DNA of 64,000 nucleotides from Streptomyces cavernae (GTDB lineage: Bacteria > Actinomycetota > Actinomycetes > Streptomycetales > Streptomycetaceae): positions 186,001 through 250,000 of the forward strand of contig NZ_RPDJ01000011.1 of assembly GCF_004023625.1 (NCBI RefSeq), given 5' to 3'. Below the pieces are notes generated by a model. The model was not told the origin of the DNA. It ran no database searches and saw only the letters and a program-made list of their open reading frames with translations. Below are positions 49,416 to 57,734 of the stretch, one piece after another. The first letter of the stretch is position 1. Each line of letters begins with the position of its first letter. Position numbers and translations under genes: made by a program.

Positions 49416-50942
49416 GTGACTTCGCCTGTATCGACGGACAGCGTTCCGCCCCAGTTCGGCGCGGGGCCGCGCCCCGCTCCGGGGCCGGCCGCCGACGAAG
49501 GGCTGGCGCGGCGGCTGCGCGCGCTGGCGTGCACCGCGCCGCTGCACGACCTCGACACCCGCAAGGCCAACCTCGCGGGTGAGTACTCGGTGTACGGGAT
49601 GGCGGAGGTCGCCCTCGCCGCGATCGACCTCGTCACCCTGAACATGGACTTCGACACGGGCGCCGACCACGACCAGATAGTGGCCCGGCTGATCCCCCGC
49701 ATCGCCGCCCAGGCCCCGCAGCGGCCGGTCGCCGAGCACGAACGGGTGGCCCGCTGGGTGCTGGAGAACCTGATCAACGTCGGCAGCGTCGACCGGGGCT
49801 TCCGGGCCGTGTACGGCACCTTCGCGCCCGACGGCAGCTATGTGCGCCGCGACTACGACTTCAAGCTGATCGAGGAGGTCGCCGGTTACGGCGGCGGGGT
49901 CTACCTCCGCACGACGGACGAGGCCGTCAACGTCCTCGTCGGCGCCCTCGACACCGATGTCACCAGCGCGCAGATCGCGGCCGAGGTCAAGCTGGAGGTG
50001 CTGATCAGTCGCGGGCGGCTCGCCGACGCCCAACTGGCCGCGGAGCAGGCCCGTTACCGGACCGTGCAGTACTCGGAATCGCTGCGCAGGGCCCTCGACG
50101 CGACCCGGCGCAACGTGCGCGCGGTGGACTGGCTGAAGGCCGTGCCCGACATGATCGCCGAGGCCCTCGACCACGTCGCCGACCGCTACCGCCACGAGAA
50201 CGCGATCCTCACCAACATCCGCAAGGCCCGCGACGAGTCCGAGGATCCCGAGCAGAAACGGCGCGCCGCCGAACTGGTCGACATCGTCAAGGACTGCATC
50301 CGCCGGCACACGCAGCTGCAGTCCCGGTTGCTGGAGGCCGGACCGCTGTTCCGCGCCGAGCAGGACCGGCAGGCGTTCGCCACCCCCATGACCACGTCCG
50401 GGATCGACCTCTACGGCCATCTCGTCGCGCCCGTGCTGCCGCTCCCGCTCGAACAGGCGCTGCGCGTGACGGACGCATTCTTCGCGCGCGGTACGGGACT
50501 GCGGACGCCCACGGCCGTCCGGGTCGGGGACCTCGTCGACCTGCTGCTGACTCCGCCCGTGGAGCGCGAGCACCTCGGGGCCGAGATGCCCGAACCCGAC
50601 CTGATCGCCACTCCGGACGACAGCCGGTTCAGTGAGGAGCAGCTGGCCGCCGCCATGGAACTGCTCGACCTGCCCGCCGACGCACCCCGGCGGCTGTCCG
50701 GACTGCTCGCCGAGGCCCGCCGCCAGGACCCCGAACTGCCGTATCTGGTCGCCCTGCTGGCCGTTCACGCGGCGAGTCCGCCGGTCGGCACCGCCTACCG
50801 GCAGGGCGAGGAGAAGCTGCTGTTCGCGGTCGACGACGGGACGGAGCTGGACGACCCCGAGTTCGGCGGCGCGGACCTGATCGTGGGCACGGCCCTGCTG
50901 GATGCGGTGGGCATGGCCGCCGACCGGACGGAGGCGGCATGA
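49416..50942 (+). CDS. Putative kleisin-like subunit of an SMC complex (unnamed family)
   Basis: 508 residues from GTG at 49416; the ribosome-binding site is weak. After a disordered start (residues 1-30), about residues 30-200 look like winged-helix domains (NLAGEYSVYGMAEVALAAIDLVTLNMDFDTGADHDQIVARLI, VARWVLENLI). About 205-330 are long charged helices (AEVKLEVLISRGRLADAQLAAEQARYR, DESEDPEQKRRAAELVDIVKDCIRRHTQLQSRLLEAG). The rest is a mixed C-terminal part. This order matches MukF/JetA kleisins, and the gene stands first before a MukE-like and an SMC-like gene. I do not recognise a named family; the assignment is from architecture and context. Confidence 0.6.
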   Translation: MTSPVSTDSVPPQFGAGPRPAPGPAADEGLARRLRALACTAPLHDLDTRKANLAGEYSVYGMAEVALAAIDLVTLNMDFDTGADHDQIVARLIPRIAAQAPQRPVAEHERVARWVLENLINVGSVDRGFRAVYGTFAPDGSYVRRDYDFKLIEEVAGYGGGVYLRTTDEAVNVLVGALDTDVTSAQIAAEVKLEVLISRGRLADAQLAAEQARYRTVQYSESLRRALDATRRNVRAVDWLKAVPDMIAEALDHVADRYRHENAILTNIRKARDESEDPEQKRRAAELVDIVKDCIRRHTQLQSRLLEAGPLFRAEQDRQAFATPMTTSGIDLYGHLVAPVLPLPLEQALRVTDAFFARGTGLRTPTAVRVGDLVDLLLTPPVEREHLGAEMPEPDLIATPDDSRFSEEQLAAAMELLDLPADAPRRLSGLLAEARRQDPELPYLVALLAVHAASPPVGTAYRQGEEKLLFAVDDGTELDDPEFGGADLIVGTALLDAVGMAADRTEAA

Positions 50943-50951
50943 CGGTGACGG

Positions 50952-50969
50952 GCGTCGTCATGACGACGC
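50952..50969. promoter_or_regulatory. 18-bp perfect palindrome inside the SMC operon
   Basis: GCGTCGTCATGACGACGC lies 10 bp after the stop of the first gene, and a related GGCGTCATGACC follows at about 50982-50993. With no loop it cannot form a good RNA hairpin, so a DNA-binding site is more likely. Confidence 0.5.
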
Positions 50970-51038
50970 GGCGCAGACGTACGGCGTCATGACCTCGCCG
51001 GACACCCAGGAGAACCACCTCAGCAAGGAGCCGCAACC

Positions 51039-51917
51039 GTGACCGAGCACGTCGAGTGGAGTGAGCCGGAGGCCGCCGTCGCACCGGCGAGCGGCGGTGT
51101 CACACCCGCCGACGCCGCCGACGCGGCGCGGCTCGTCGCCTTCGGGCTCCAGCCCAAGCTGGGCCCCTCCCGGGACCAGGAGTACGCCGAACTCCTGCGC
51201 CGCTACCGCGAGGACCCGCCCTTCGCACGGCTCGCCGACGCCGTCGCGACCGGGCTCGGGCTGATCGTGCTGGAGGTCTCCCCGCGCGCGGGCATGGCCG
51301 TGACAGCCGCCGAGGACTCCGTCTTCGCCGTACGGATGGGGGACTACGCGCGGCGGACCGCGGCGGACTCGGGGGACCGTTTCCTGCACGGCCTCGCCCA
51401 CCTCGCCGTCGCCGCGCTGGCCTTCCCTCGCCCCGAGGACCTCGCCGACGACGGATACGTCGGACGCGTGACCGTCAACGGAGTCGACTCCTTCGTGCGG
51501 CAGGCCTGCCGCCGCATCGAGGAACGGGCCGAGGAACAGGGCGAGAACACCGACCCGGCGACGGACGCGCCCGGCCTGGAGGCGGCGTGGCGCATCTGGG
51601 CGCGACGCAGCGCGACCGGAGCCACCAAGGACGCGCGCCGGCTGGCCGGTTCGACGACCGGCATAGTCGCCAAGGCCGTCTCCTTCCTCACCGACTCCGG
51701 GTTCCTGCAGCGCACGGGCGACGACAACGGCGGGACCTACCGCACGACGGCCCGCTACCAACTCCAGGTCCGGGATATGGCGGGCAGCGCCGCCATGGCC
51801 GAACTCGTGGAGCTCGGGATAGTGCCCGTGACCGACGGCACGGCGACCCTGCTGCCCGCCGAGGACACCGACGACCTGGAGCTGGTGGCCGAGGCCGGGC
51901 TGCCGTTCCACTCCTGA
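51039..51917 (+). CDS. Putative MukE/JetB-like subunit of an SMC complex
   Basis: 292 residues from GTG at 51039, with AAGGAGCC upstream. About residues 60-150 (YAELLRRYREDPPFARLADAVATGLGLIVLEVSPRAG, FLHGLAHLAVAALAFPRPED) and 200-270 (TGIVAKAVSFLTDSGFLQRTGDDNGGTYRTTARYQLQVRDM) look like two winged-helix domains. The second has the helix-then-wing pattern (VSFLTDSGFLQR, then a hairpin) seen in MukE/JetB. No enzyme motif is seen. It stands directly before the SMC-like gene (40 bp gap). A named family was not recognised. Confidence 0.6.
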   Translation: MTEHVEWSEPEAAVAPASGGVTPADAADAARLVAFGLQPKLGPSRDQEYAELLRRYREDPPFARLADAVATGLGLIVLEVSPRAGMAVTAAEDSVFAVRMGDYARRTAADSGDRFLHGLAHLAVAALAFPRPEDLADDGYVGRVTVNGVDSFVRQACRRIEERAEEQGENTDPATDAPGLEAAWRIWARRSATGATKDARRLAGSTTGIVAKAVSFLTDSGFLQRTGDDNGGTYRTTARYQLQVRDMAGSAAMAELVELGIVPVTDGTATLLPAEDTDDLELVAEAGLPFHS

Positions 51918-51957
51918 CCCTCCGAACCACCCTCACGACTGCGAGAGTTCCCCCGCC

Positions 51958-54900
51958 ATGTACGAGCTGTCCCGGGTCCGCCTGTACTCCATCGGCCCGG
52001 CCGGTGCGCGCTACGCCGACACCGTGCTGGACCTGCGGGGTGTCGGCGAGCCCGTGCCCGATCCCGCGCCCACCCAGGCGGAGTTCTTCGAGGAGGAGCC
52101 CGTCGGGCCACCGCGCCGGCCCGCGCCCGCGGGCGTGCTCTTCCTGGAGAACGGCGGCGGCAAGTCGGTGCTGCTCAAGCTGATCTTCTCCGTGATGCTG
52201 CCGGGACACCGCAACACGCTCGGCGGAGCCAGCTCCGGCGTTCTGCGCAAGTTCCTGCTCGCCGACGACTGCGGGCACGTCGCCCTGGAGTGGCAGCACA
52301 CACTGACCGGTGAGTGCGTGGTCGTCGGCAAGGTGAGCGAGTGGCGCGGGCGGCAGGTCTCCAACGACCCGCGGAAGTTCGCCGAGGCCTGGTACTCCTT
52401 CCGCCCCGGGCCCGGACTGAGCCTGGACAGCCTGCCCGTCGCCGAGTCCACGGCCGTCCGGCCGCCGGTCGAGGGAGCCTCCGGTGCCCGCGGACGGCGG
52501 CGCACGATGAAGGGGTTCCGCGACGCGCTGACCGAGGCGGGCAAAGCGTATCCGCATCTGGAGGTCCACTGGGAGGAGATCCACGACCGCTGGATCGAAC
52601 ACCTCACAGAGCTCGGTCTGGACCCGGAACTCTTCCGCTACCAGCGGGAGATGAACGCCGACGAGGGTGAGGCGGCCGGTCTCTTCGCGGTCAAGAAGGA
52701 CTCCGACTTCACCGACCTGCTGCTGCGCGCGGTCACCGACACCCGGGACACCGACGGGCTCGCCGACCTGGTCAGCGGGTTCGGCAACAAGCTGGGACGA
52801 CGGGCCGAACTGATCGCCGAGCGGGACTTCACGGCGGGCTCCGTGGATCTCCTCGGACGGATCGTCGACGCCGCCGAGGCACGTTCACGGGCGCGGGACA
52901 TCCACGCGGGTGCCGAACGCCGCACCCGCACGCTGGCACGGCGGCTCTCGGCCCGGGCCGGGCAGGAGCGCGCCCGCGGCACCGACCTCGCCCAGCGCGT
53001 CACCGCCGCCGCGCACGCCGTCACACAGGCCGAGGCCGCCCGTGAGCGCAGCGCGCTGGTCGCGGCCGAACTCGCCTACCGGCACGCCTCGCTGGCGCTC
53101 GCCGGGGCCGAGAAGTCAGCAGCCGCGCAGAAACGCGAACTCGCCGACGCCCGAACCCTGCATTCCGCCTGGCAGGCCGCCGAGGCGGTGCTGCGGCACC
53201 GCGCCGCCGCCGACCGTTCCGCGCGTGTGGCCGCCGCCATCCGCGAGGCCGAGCGCGACGCGGCACCGGCGCTGGCCGCCCGGACCCGAGCCGCCGTGGA
53301 CCTCGTCAGGGCCCTGCAGAGTGCCGCCGCGAGCGCCGAGGCCCTCGCCGACGAGGAGGAGGAGCGGTCCGCCGGGCTCCAGGAGGCCGGCGAGCGGGCG
53401 CACGCGGACTCGACGGCCGCCGCCACCCAGGCCCAGCGCGCCCGCAGTGAAGTCGGCCATCTGCGGCAGCGCCTGACGGAGGTGGAGCAGGAGACGGCCG
53501 AAGCGGTCCGCGCGGGCTGGCTCGACGACACGGCGCCGGACGCGGACCCGGCACGGGCCGCGCTCGCGGCCAGCGACGCGGAGAAGACCGCGGTCGCGGC
53601 GTGGGACGCGGCCCGCGAGGCCTCCCACCGGGCCTCCGAGCACGCCCGGGAGGCGGCGTCCACCGAGTCCCGCGCCGAACTGACGGCAGCCCGCGCCGCG
53701 GACGCGGCGGACGCGGCGGAGCGCGCGTACGAGGCCGAGCGCCGGACCGCCGAGGCGCTCGCGGCGGAGGAACGGCTCGCGGAGCTGCTGGGCCTGCCCG
53801 GCGCCTCCGGCCCCGGGCGGACAAGGGTGCCGCAGCCGCGCAAGGCCCCCGCCGACGGCGGCACGGAAGCCGACGACCCCTGGTCCGACGGCCGGAGTCC
53901 GCTCACCGCCGAGGAACTGGACGCCGCCGCCGACGACCTCCGGGAACTCCTCGACGACTCGGTGGCCGCCGCCGAGCGGCAGCTGTTCGAACTGCGGACC
54001 GCCGCCGCCGACGACGCCCGGATCCTCGGGGCGCTCGGCGACGGCGGGCTGCTGCCCCCCGGGCCCGACGTCCTGGCCACCGTCGAGTACCTCGGCGAGC
54101 ACGGCATCCCCGCGCTGCCCGGGTGGCGCTATCTCGCGCAGGCCGTCGACCCGACGGACCACGCGCGCGTGCTGGCCGCCCGCCCCGAGCTGGTCGACGG
54201 TGTGATCATCACCGACCCGGACACCCACGCACGGGCCCGCGAGGCACTCACCGAGGCCGCGCTGCTGCCCCGGTCGGCCGTCGCCGTCGGAACCGCCGCC
54301 GCGCTGCTCGCGCCGACCCCGCCGCCCGGCGCGGACGACGGCCGCGCAGATGTGTTCCTCGTGCCACCGAACCCGGCCATGCACGACGAGCACGCCGCCG
54401 ACGAGGAACGGCAGGCGCTGCGCGCCCGGGCCACGGAGCGCGACGAGGAGATCCGCCGACTCGCCGCCCGGCTCGGCAAGGACCGCGAGCTGGCGGCACG
54501 TCTGGCGTCCTGGCGCACCGGCTGCCCGGCCGGCCGCCTCACCGAACTCGGCGAGTCGGCCCGCACGGCGCGGGCGTTCGCCGAGGAGTCCGAGGCCGAG
54601 CTGGCCGAGGCCCGCACCGTACGGACCGAGGCCGACGAGGCCGCTGCGGAGGCCACCCACGTACGCGAGGAGCGGCAGGAGGCGGCGCAGCGGGCGAGGC
54701 GCGCCGCCGACGCGCTCGCCGGACTCGCCTTCCGGCTGCGGGAACGCGCGGGCTGGCAGGTCAAGCTGCGGGAACTCGCCGACGAGGCCACCGAGGCCGA
54801 GGTCCGCGCCCAGGCCTGTCTGGAGCGGGCGCGTGCCGCGGACGAGGACCGGCGCGCGGCCCAGCGCGCGGCGGACGACGCGCGCCGTACGGCCCGTGCG

Positions 54901-56700
54901 CTGCGCGCCGAGCGTGCGGAGATCGCCGGCGCCCCGGACGACGTACCGGACGAGGACACGGACGAGGAGACGACCGGGGGCACACACCCGGGCCCGGCCG
55001 ACGGCACGCAGGGCACGGACGCCAGGCCCCCCAAGCGCCGAACGCAGAGCGCCAAGCCCTCGCTCCCCGCCCTCCGCGAGGCCTACCGCGCCGCCTCCCA
55101 GGTCTACGAGAAGGTCGGCGTCGGCGCCGATCTGCGCGCCGAGCAGGCCCGCGCCGAGAGCGACGAGAGCGCCGCCCTCGCCGAACTGGACCGGCTCAGC
55201 AACAAGGTGCGCACCCGGGCCGCGCAGCTGCTTCAGTCCCCGGACGGCTCCGACGGGCCCTCCCGGCAGGCCGCGGCGGCCCGTGCCGAAGAGCTCGTCC
55301 AACTGCTGGAGACCCGGGCCTCCACCGCCAGCGAGCAGCTCGGCCGGCTACGCGGCGAGGCCGAGCGGCACGCCCCTGAGGACGGTGAGGCGCACACCGC
55401 ACTGCCCGAGGAACTGATCCCCCGCGACGCCGAGCACGCACAGTCGCTGCTGCGCACCGCAGCCGGTGAACTCGCCGCCCACACCGAGGCGCTCCGCCAG
55501 GCCCGGGAGGCGCACGCCGAACTCCTCGCGGCACACCGCGCCGCCGAGGATGCGGTCGGCGGCTTCGACGAGACGGCCGCCCTGCTCAGGGATCTGCTGC
55601 GGGAACACATGGACGACGAGCAGGAGGAACCCGAGCCCTACCCCGGCTCCCTAGAGGAGGCACGGCACGCCGCCGCCGAGGCCCGACGGTCGCTGCGCGG
55701 CTGCGCCGGCGACCTGTCCGCCGCCGAGGCCGCCGTGCGCGAGGCGAGCGACATCCTCGTACGACACGCCAACTCCACGCGCTACGAGCAGGTCCGCACC
55801 CCGGCGCGGCAGCAGATCCGCGAGCTGCCTGCCTCCGCCCTGCCCGAGCACGCGCAGAAGTGGGCCGACGCCTTCGCGCCCCGACTGCGCGTGCTCACCG
55901 ACGAGTTGGAGCAACTGGAACGCAACAGGGACTCGATCGTGGACCGGCTGAGGGGACTCGTCGAGTCGGCCCTCGCCACCCTGCGGTCCGCCCAACGGCT
56001 GTCCCGGCTGCCGGAAGGCCTGGGGGAGTGGTCCGGGCAGGAGTTCCTCAGGATCCGTTTCGAGGAGCCCGACCAGGCCACCCTCATCGAGCGGCTCGGC
56101 GAGGTCATCGACGACGCCACCCGCGCGGCTGTGAAGAAGAACTCCGACATGCGCCGGGACGGCATGTCGCTGCTCCTCAGAGGGGTCGGCGCGGCCCTGC
56201 AGCCCCGGGGCGTCGCCGTGGAGATCCTCAAGCCGGACGCGGTGCTGCGCGCCGAGCGCGTACCCGTCGGCCAGATGGGCGACGTGTTCTCCGGCGGTCA
56301 GCTGCTCACCGCGGCCATCGCCCTGTACTGCACGATGGCAGCCCTGCGTTCGAACGACCGGGGCCGTGACAAGCACCGCCACGCCGGCACCCTGTTCCTC
56401 GACAACCCCATCGGCCGCGCCAACGCGACCTACCTCCTGGAGCTCCAGCGGGCGGTCTCGGACGCGCTGGGCGTGCAACTGCTGTACACCACCGGCCTGT
56501 TCGACACCACGGCGCTCGCCGAGTTCCCCCTCGTCATCCGGCTCCGCAACGACGCGGACCTGCGGGCGGGACTGAAGTACATCAGCGTGGAGGAGCACCT
56601 CCGCCCGGGCCTGCCACGGCCCGCCCAGGAGGAGGAGGCCGTGCACAGCGAGATCACCGCGACACGGATGTTCAAACGGCCCGCGCCGGCCGGGGGATGA
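51958..56700 (+). CDS. SMC/MukB-like coiled-coil ATPase
   Basis: 1580 residues from ATG at 51958. Walker A LENGGGKSVLLKLIFSVMLP is at about 63-82. Ala/Glu/Arg-rich coiled coils span about 280-690 and 820-1380, with a non-coiled hinge-like domain at about 695-815 (LLPPGPDVLATVEYLGEHGI, GVIITDPDTHARAREAL). The C-terminal head has the signature DVFSGGQLLTAAIALYCTM (SGGQ 1445-1448) and Walker B GTLFLDNPIGRANATYLLEL, where Asn 1483 follows Asp 1482 instead of the usual Glu. The layout is that of SMC, MukB or JetC. The head's Asn in place of the catalytic Glu is a notable difference. Function unknown; DNA loop extrusion or plasmid defence is possible. Confidence 0.85.
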   Translation: MYELSRVRLYSIGPAGARYADTVLDLRGVGEPVPDPAPTQAEFFEEEPVGPPRRPAPAGVLFLENGGGKSVLLKLIFSVMLPGHRNTLGGASSGVLRKFLLADDCGHVALEWQHTLTGECVVVGKVSEWRGRQVSNDPRKFAEAWYSFRPGPGLSLDSLPVAESTAVRPPVEGASGARGRRRTMKGFRDALTEAGKAYPHLEVHWEEIHDRWIEHLTELGLDPELFRYQREMNADEGEAAGLFAVKKDSDFTDLLLRAVTDTRDTDGLADLVSGFGNKLGRRAELIAERDFTAGSVDLLGRIVDAAEARSRARDIHAGAERRTRTLARRLSARAGQERARGTDLAQRVTAAAHAVTQAEAARERSALVAAELAYRHASLALAGAEKSAAAQKRELADARTLHSAWQAAEAVLRHRAAADRSARVAAAIREAERDAAPALAARTRAAVDLVRALQSAAASAEALADEEEERSAGLQEAGERAHADSTAAATQAQRARSEVGHLRQRLTEVEQETAEAVRAGWLDDTAPDADPARAALAASDAEKTAVAAWDAAREASHRASEHAREAASTESRAELTAARAADAADAAERAYEAERRTAEALAAEERLAELLGLPGASGPGRTRVPQPRKAPADGGTEADDPWSDGRSPLTAEELDAAADDLRELLDDSVAAAERQLFELRTAAADDARILGALGDGGLLPPGPDVLATVEYLGEHGIPALPGWRYLAQAVDPTDHARVLAARPELVDGVIITDPDTHARAREALTEAALLPRSAVAVGTAAALLAPTPPPGADDGRADVFLVPPNPAMHDEHAADEERQALRARATERDEEIRRLAARLGKDRELAARLASWRTGCPAGRLTELGESARTARAFAEESEAELAEARTVRTEADEAAAEATHVREERQEAAQRARRAADALAGLAFRLRERAGWQVKLRELADEATEAEVRAQACLERARAADEDRRAAQRAADDARRTARALRAERAEIAGAPDDVPDEDTDEETTGGTHPGPADGTQGTDARPPKRRTQSAKPSLPALREAYRAASQVYEKVGVGADLRAEQARAESDESAALAELDRLSNKVRTRAAQLLQSPDGSDGPSRQAAAARAEELVQLLETRASTASEQLGRLRGEAERHAPEDGEAHTALPEELIPRDAEHAQSLLRTAAGELAAHTEALRQAREAHAELLAAHRAAEDAVGGFDETAALLRDLLREHMDDEQEEPEPYPGSLEEARHAAAEARRSLRGCAGDLSAAEAAVREASDILVRHANSTRYEQVRTPARQQIRELPASALPEHAQKWADAFAPRLRVLTDELEQLERNRDSIVDRLRGLVESALATLRSAQRLSRLPEGLGEWSGQEFLRIRFEEPDQATLIERLGEVIDDATRAAVKKNSDMRRDGMSLLLRGVGAALQPRGVAVEILKPDAVLRAERVPVGQMGDVFSGGQLLTAAIALYCTMAALRSNDRGRDKHRHAGTLFLDNPIGRANATYLLELQRAVSDALGVQLLYTTGLFDTTALAEFPLVIRLRNDADLRAGLKYISVEEHLRPGLPRPAQEEEAVHSEITATRMFKRPAPAGG

Positions 56701-56732
56701 GCGACCGCGGCCCACCGCGGTCGCCCCCCGGT

Positions 56733-57308
56733 TCAGGGATGCGACAGCTGCCCCGCACGGCCGCGCCGGCGTATCCGCTCCCGGGCGCGTTCCGCCGCGC
56801 GCGCCTGGCGGCGGGCCACACGGCGCTCACGGCGCAGGGCGCGCGCGGTGCTGCTGGGCACCGACACCACGCCGTGGCGCTGGTACCACACCTGGCGTGT
56901 GACCCATACGTCCAGTGCGCCCCAGGTCGCCGCGATCGTGCTCGCCACGCTGCTCAGGACCATGGGGAAGGCCAGCCAGGAGCCCGCCAGGGTGCAGAAG
57001 AAGGCGATCATCGCCTGGAGCAGCGTGACCGCGATGATGAGCACCGCGCGCACCGATGCGGTGCGCACCGGATCGGGCATCCGGCGGCGCCGGGCGGGCT
57101 CCTCGATCCAGAGCTGCTTGGACAACTCGCCGCCCGCGTCCACCTGATGCGCGGATGGGCGACTCGCCGGGCCACCATCCGTCCCACGGCCACTGCCGGT
57201 CCCAGGGCGGCCGTCCGATGTCCTGGGAGCCTGTGGCGCCGCCACGGCCGCCACCACCTCCGCGGTTCCGCCCTCCGCCGACCCGCTCCGCTCCGCCGTG
57301 CCCATCAC
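56733..57308 (-). CDS. Two-helix membrane protein of unknown function
   Basis: 191 residues from GTG at 57308, with GGGGAG 8 nt upstream; GTG 57317 and ATG 57305 are alternatives. The first 75 residues are disordered (Gly/Ser/Arg/Pro). Two membrane helices follow (about residues 85-110 and 113-135: VRAVLIIAVTLLQAMIAFFC, WLAFPMVLSSVASTIAATWG), then VWVTRQVWYQRHGVVSVPSS and a very basic tail (RRERRVARRQARAAERARER). It is convergent with the SMC gene, not part of that operon. No TOPRIM or nuclease motif is present, so it is not a JetD. Confidence 0.7.
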   Translation of the reverse strand: MMGTAERSGSAEGGTAEVVAAVAAPQAPRTSDGRPGTGSGRGTDGGPASRPSAHQVDAGGELSKQLWIEEPARRRRMPDPVRTASVRAVLIIAVTLLQAMIAFFCTLAGSWLAFPMVLSSVASTIAATWGALDVWVTRQVWYQRHGVVSVPSSTARALRRERRVARRQARAAERARERIRRRGRAGQLSHP

Positions 57309-57734
57309 CGTCGTCACTCCCCACCGCCCGGCAGTTCTCTTCCGGTGGTCATCCGACCCCGGCTCCCCTGTGACTGCCCGGCTTGCTCCGTTTCACACCC
57401 GTTCGCGCCATGTGTCGCGTCCGGTCTCGTCCGGTCCGTTCCGCCCCGGCTCCCGAAGGTAATGACGAATCAAGTACCCCGAAGATTCCCAAGGAACGAT
57501 AAATTTCAGCCAACAGGTCAGCCATGCCTGCCCTGTTCCAGCAGAATCCGGAAGCCGGAATCAGGGCGGCAATCTCCCCAGATGAGGGGACAACTCCGCA
57601 TCTGTGGCTAGGGTTGGCGTTCGAACACACCCGGACGCGCCTTCGAGTAAACCTTGTCACGGTAGTAGGCTCACGCCGTTTGTTGACGCACATGTGTACC
57701 CCCGGGCCCGACGGGGGTCGAGCTGGGGGAGTCC
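57309..57734. other. Intergenic region before the conservon
   Basis: About 425 bp. The part 57460-57520 is AT-rich for this genome and likely carries the leftward promoter. CCCC-AGATGA-GGGG at about 57577-57590 is a small hairpin. ACCCCC...GGGGGT at 57697-57717 lies directly before the cvnA ribosome-binding site and could regulate its translation. No gene is supported. Confidence 0.4.

Noticed and set aside
49416..57308. Complete Wadjet defence system
   Set aside because: No JetD (DUF3322/TOPRIM) gene was found next to the SMC-like operon; the downstream gene encodes a two-helix membrane protein on the other strand.
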